Origin: Pseudomonadota bacterium
Lineage (GTDB): Bacteria; Pseudomonadota; Gammaproteobacteria; Burkholderiales; Sulfuriferulaceae
DNA length: 7,355 nucleotides
Assembly (NCBI GenBank): GCA_021794855.1
Contig: JAJYPZ010000051.1
Span: forward strand, 1 to 7,355
Reading direction: 5' to 3'
Of the stretch, positions 6,080-7,355 are shown in pieces. Position numbers and translations under genes: made by a program. The notes beneath the pieces are model-generated. The model did not search any database, was not told the origin of the DNA, and was given only the letters and a program-made list of their open reading frames with translations. Numbering within the stretch: position 1 is the stretch's first letter; the number at the start of each line of letters is the position of its first letter.

Positions 6080-7355
6080 ATGTCCGATTACAAAAATACG
6101 CTAAATTTACCCGATACGCCGTTTCCCATGCGCGGGGATCTGGCCAAACGCGAACCGGCACAACTGGCGCTATGGGAAAAGCAGAATCGCTACCGGCAAA
6201 TCCGCCAAGCGACGCTAGGCCGGCCGAAATTCATCCTGCATGACGGACCGCCGTATGCCAACGGCGATATTCATATCGGTCACGCGGTGAACAAAATTCT
6301 CAAAGACATCATCGTCAAGAGCAAAACCCTCTCCGGTTTCGATGCGCCGTACGTGCCGGGCTGGGACTGCCACGGACTGCCGATAGAGCTGCAAGTGGAA
6401 AAACAGCACGGCAAAGCCATTCCCGCCGCTCAATTCCGCGAACTGTGCCGCGACTACGCCGCCAGTCAGATAGAACGGCAAAAAGCGGATTTTATTCGCC
6501 TGGGCGTGCTGGGCGACTGGGATCATCCTTACCGCACCATGGATTTCGGCTTCGAAGCCGGCATTATGCGCACGCTGGGGCAAATCCTGTCGCAGGGCTA
6601 TTTGTATCAGGGCGCGAAACCGGTGCACTGGTGCATGGATTGCGGCTCGGCGCTGGCGGAAGCCGAAGTGGAATACGAAGACAAAACTTCCATCGCCATC
6701 GACGTCGCGTTTGCCGTCGCCGAACCGGCGGCTCTGGCAACGAAACTGGGTTTACAGCAATGCTCCGAACCGATTTTTGCCGTGATCTGGACCACCACGC
6801 CGTGGACCTTGCCGGCCAATCAGGCGGTGGCGGTGCATCCGGAATTCATCTACGATCTGGTGCTGACGCCCAAAGGCATACTGATCCTGGCACGCGATCT
6901 GGCCGAATCCGCCATCCGGCGCTACGGCTACGAATCGGTCGAAGTCATCGGGCAATGCACGGGGCGGAGCCTGGAGCATACTCTGTTACGCCATCCGTTC
7001 CTCGATCGCAGCGTTCCGGTCATCTGCGGCGAACATGTCACCGATGCCGCCGGCACCGGGCTGGTTCATACTGCGCCGGCGCACGGCGTCGACGACTACC
7101 AGATCGGCTTGAAATATAGCCTGCCGGTGGACAACCCGGTCGGCGACGACGGTAAATTTTTCCCCGGCATCCCTTTTGTCGGCGGTCAAAGCGTGTGGGG
7201 CGGCAATAAAACAGTGATTCAATTACTGACCGACCACGAAGTGCTGCTGGCCGACAGCAAATTGCTGCACAGCTATCCGCATTGCTGGCGACACAAAACG
7301 CCGATCATTTTTCGCGCTACGCATCAATGGTTTATCGGCATGGATCGCACCGATG
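6080..7355 (+). CDS. ileS: Isoleucyl-tRNA synthetase IleS (3' end outside window)
   Basis: The first 425 residues of class I isoleucyl-tRNA synthetase are present, out of about 940 in the family; the frame is open to the window edge. The enzyme charges tRNA-Ile and hydrolyses misactivated valine. The Rossmann core shows DGPPYANG (55-62), the HIGH motif (65-68) and [10 protein letters not shown] (95-104). [17 protein letters not shown] (185-200) leads into the CP1 editing domain. The editing site is complete: the threonine-rich [10 protein letters not shown] (238-247), and [11 protein letters not shown] (330-340) with Asp339 matching E. coli Asp342. [22 protein letters not shown] (398-419) returns to the catalytic core. 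The KMSKS loop, anticodon-binding and C-terminal zinc regions lie beyond the window. The ATG at 6080 is 4 bp after the ribF stop, with no Shine-Dalgarno sequence, so translational coupling to ribF is likely. In related genomes lspA usually follows. Confidence 0.97.
   Translation, partial: MSDYKNTLNLPDTPFPMRGDLAKREPAQLALWEKQNRYRQIRQATLGRPKFILHDGPPYANGDIHIGHAVNKILKDIIVKSKTLSGFDAPYVPGWDCHGLPIELQVEKQHGKAIPAAQFRELCRDYAASQIERQKADFIRLGVLGDWDHPYRTMDFGFEAGIMRTLGQILSQGYLYQGAKPVHWCMDCGSALAEAEVEYEDKTSIAIDVAFAVAEPAALATKLGLQQCSEPIFAVIWTTTPWTLPANQAVAVHPEFIYDLVLTPKGILILARDLAESAIRRYGYESVEVIGQCTGRSLEHTLLRHPFLDRSVPVICGEHVTDAAGTGLVHTAPAHGVDDYQIGLKYSLPVDNPVGDDGKFFPGIPFVGGQSVWGGNKTVIQLLTDHEVLLADSKLLHSYPHCWRHKTPIIFRATHQWFIGMDRTD

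Noticed and set aside
1..7355. Mobile elements, CRISPR arrays, tRNA or rRNA genes, toxin-antitoxin or defence genes
   Set aside because: I found no transposase, terminal repeats, regularly spaced repeats or RNA gene signatures. All substantial coding space is taken by recognised housekeeping or metabolic genes.

Overview
This window reads as ordinary chromosome from a gammaproteobacterium of moderate GC content, roughly the low-to-mid fifties by eye. The lineage is inferred from gene content. DarP (YjgA) belongs to beta- and gammaproteobacteria, and its divergent pairing with pmbA matches the E. coli arrangement. The ribF-ileS order is also the enterobacterial and pseudomonad one. Protein style and base composition would suit a Methylococcales-like organism, but that is only an impression.

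Layout from left to right. Positions 1-295 hold no gene, but contain a plausible sigma70 promoter with a perfect 10-bp palindrome in its spacer. Next comes an Old Yellow Enzyme family FMN oxidoreductase of the XenA/NamA class (296-1408, +). It converges on pmbA/tldE (1441-2778, -) across a 32-bp gap that contains an imperfect hairpin. pmbA diverges from darP (2845-3393, +) across 66 bp, where an overlapping pair of -10 hexamers sits on opposite strands. A 154-bp gap with two mutually exclusive hairpins leads to a bifunctional mannose-1-phosphate guanylyltransferase / mannose-6-phosphate isomerase (3548-4972, +). After a further 168-bp gap comes ribF (5141-6075, +), which is split by a one-base frameshift near 5727-5730. 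ileS follows 4 bp later (6080 to beyond the window end, +).

How the genes relate. RibF makes FMN and FAD, and the Old Yellow Enzyme at the left end is an FMN enzyme, but nothing in the layout shows that the two are co-regulated. PmbA is a protease-complex subunit and DarP a 50S assembly factor; together they form a conserved housekeeping pair. The GDP-mannose enzyme would feed exopolysaccharide or LPS synthesis and stands alone here, without polysaccharide genes beside it. ribF and ileS look co-transcribed, and ileS probably depends on translational coupling.

The clearest anomaly is the ribF frameshift in a gene expected to be essential. It is most likely a missing base in the sequence. I found no mobile element, CRISPR array, RNA gene or novel defence or biosynthetic system, and nothing here that I would call an undescribed system.
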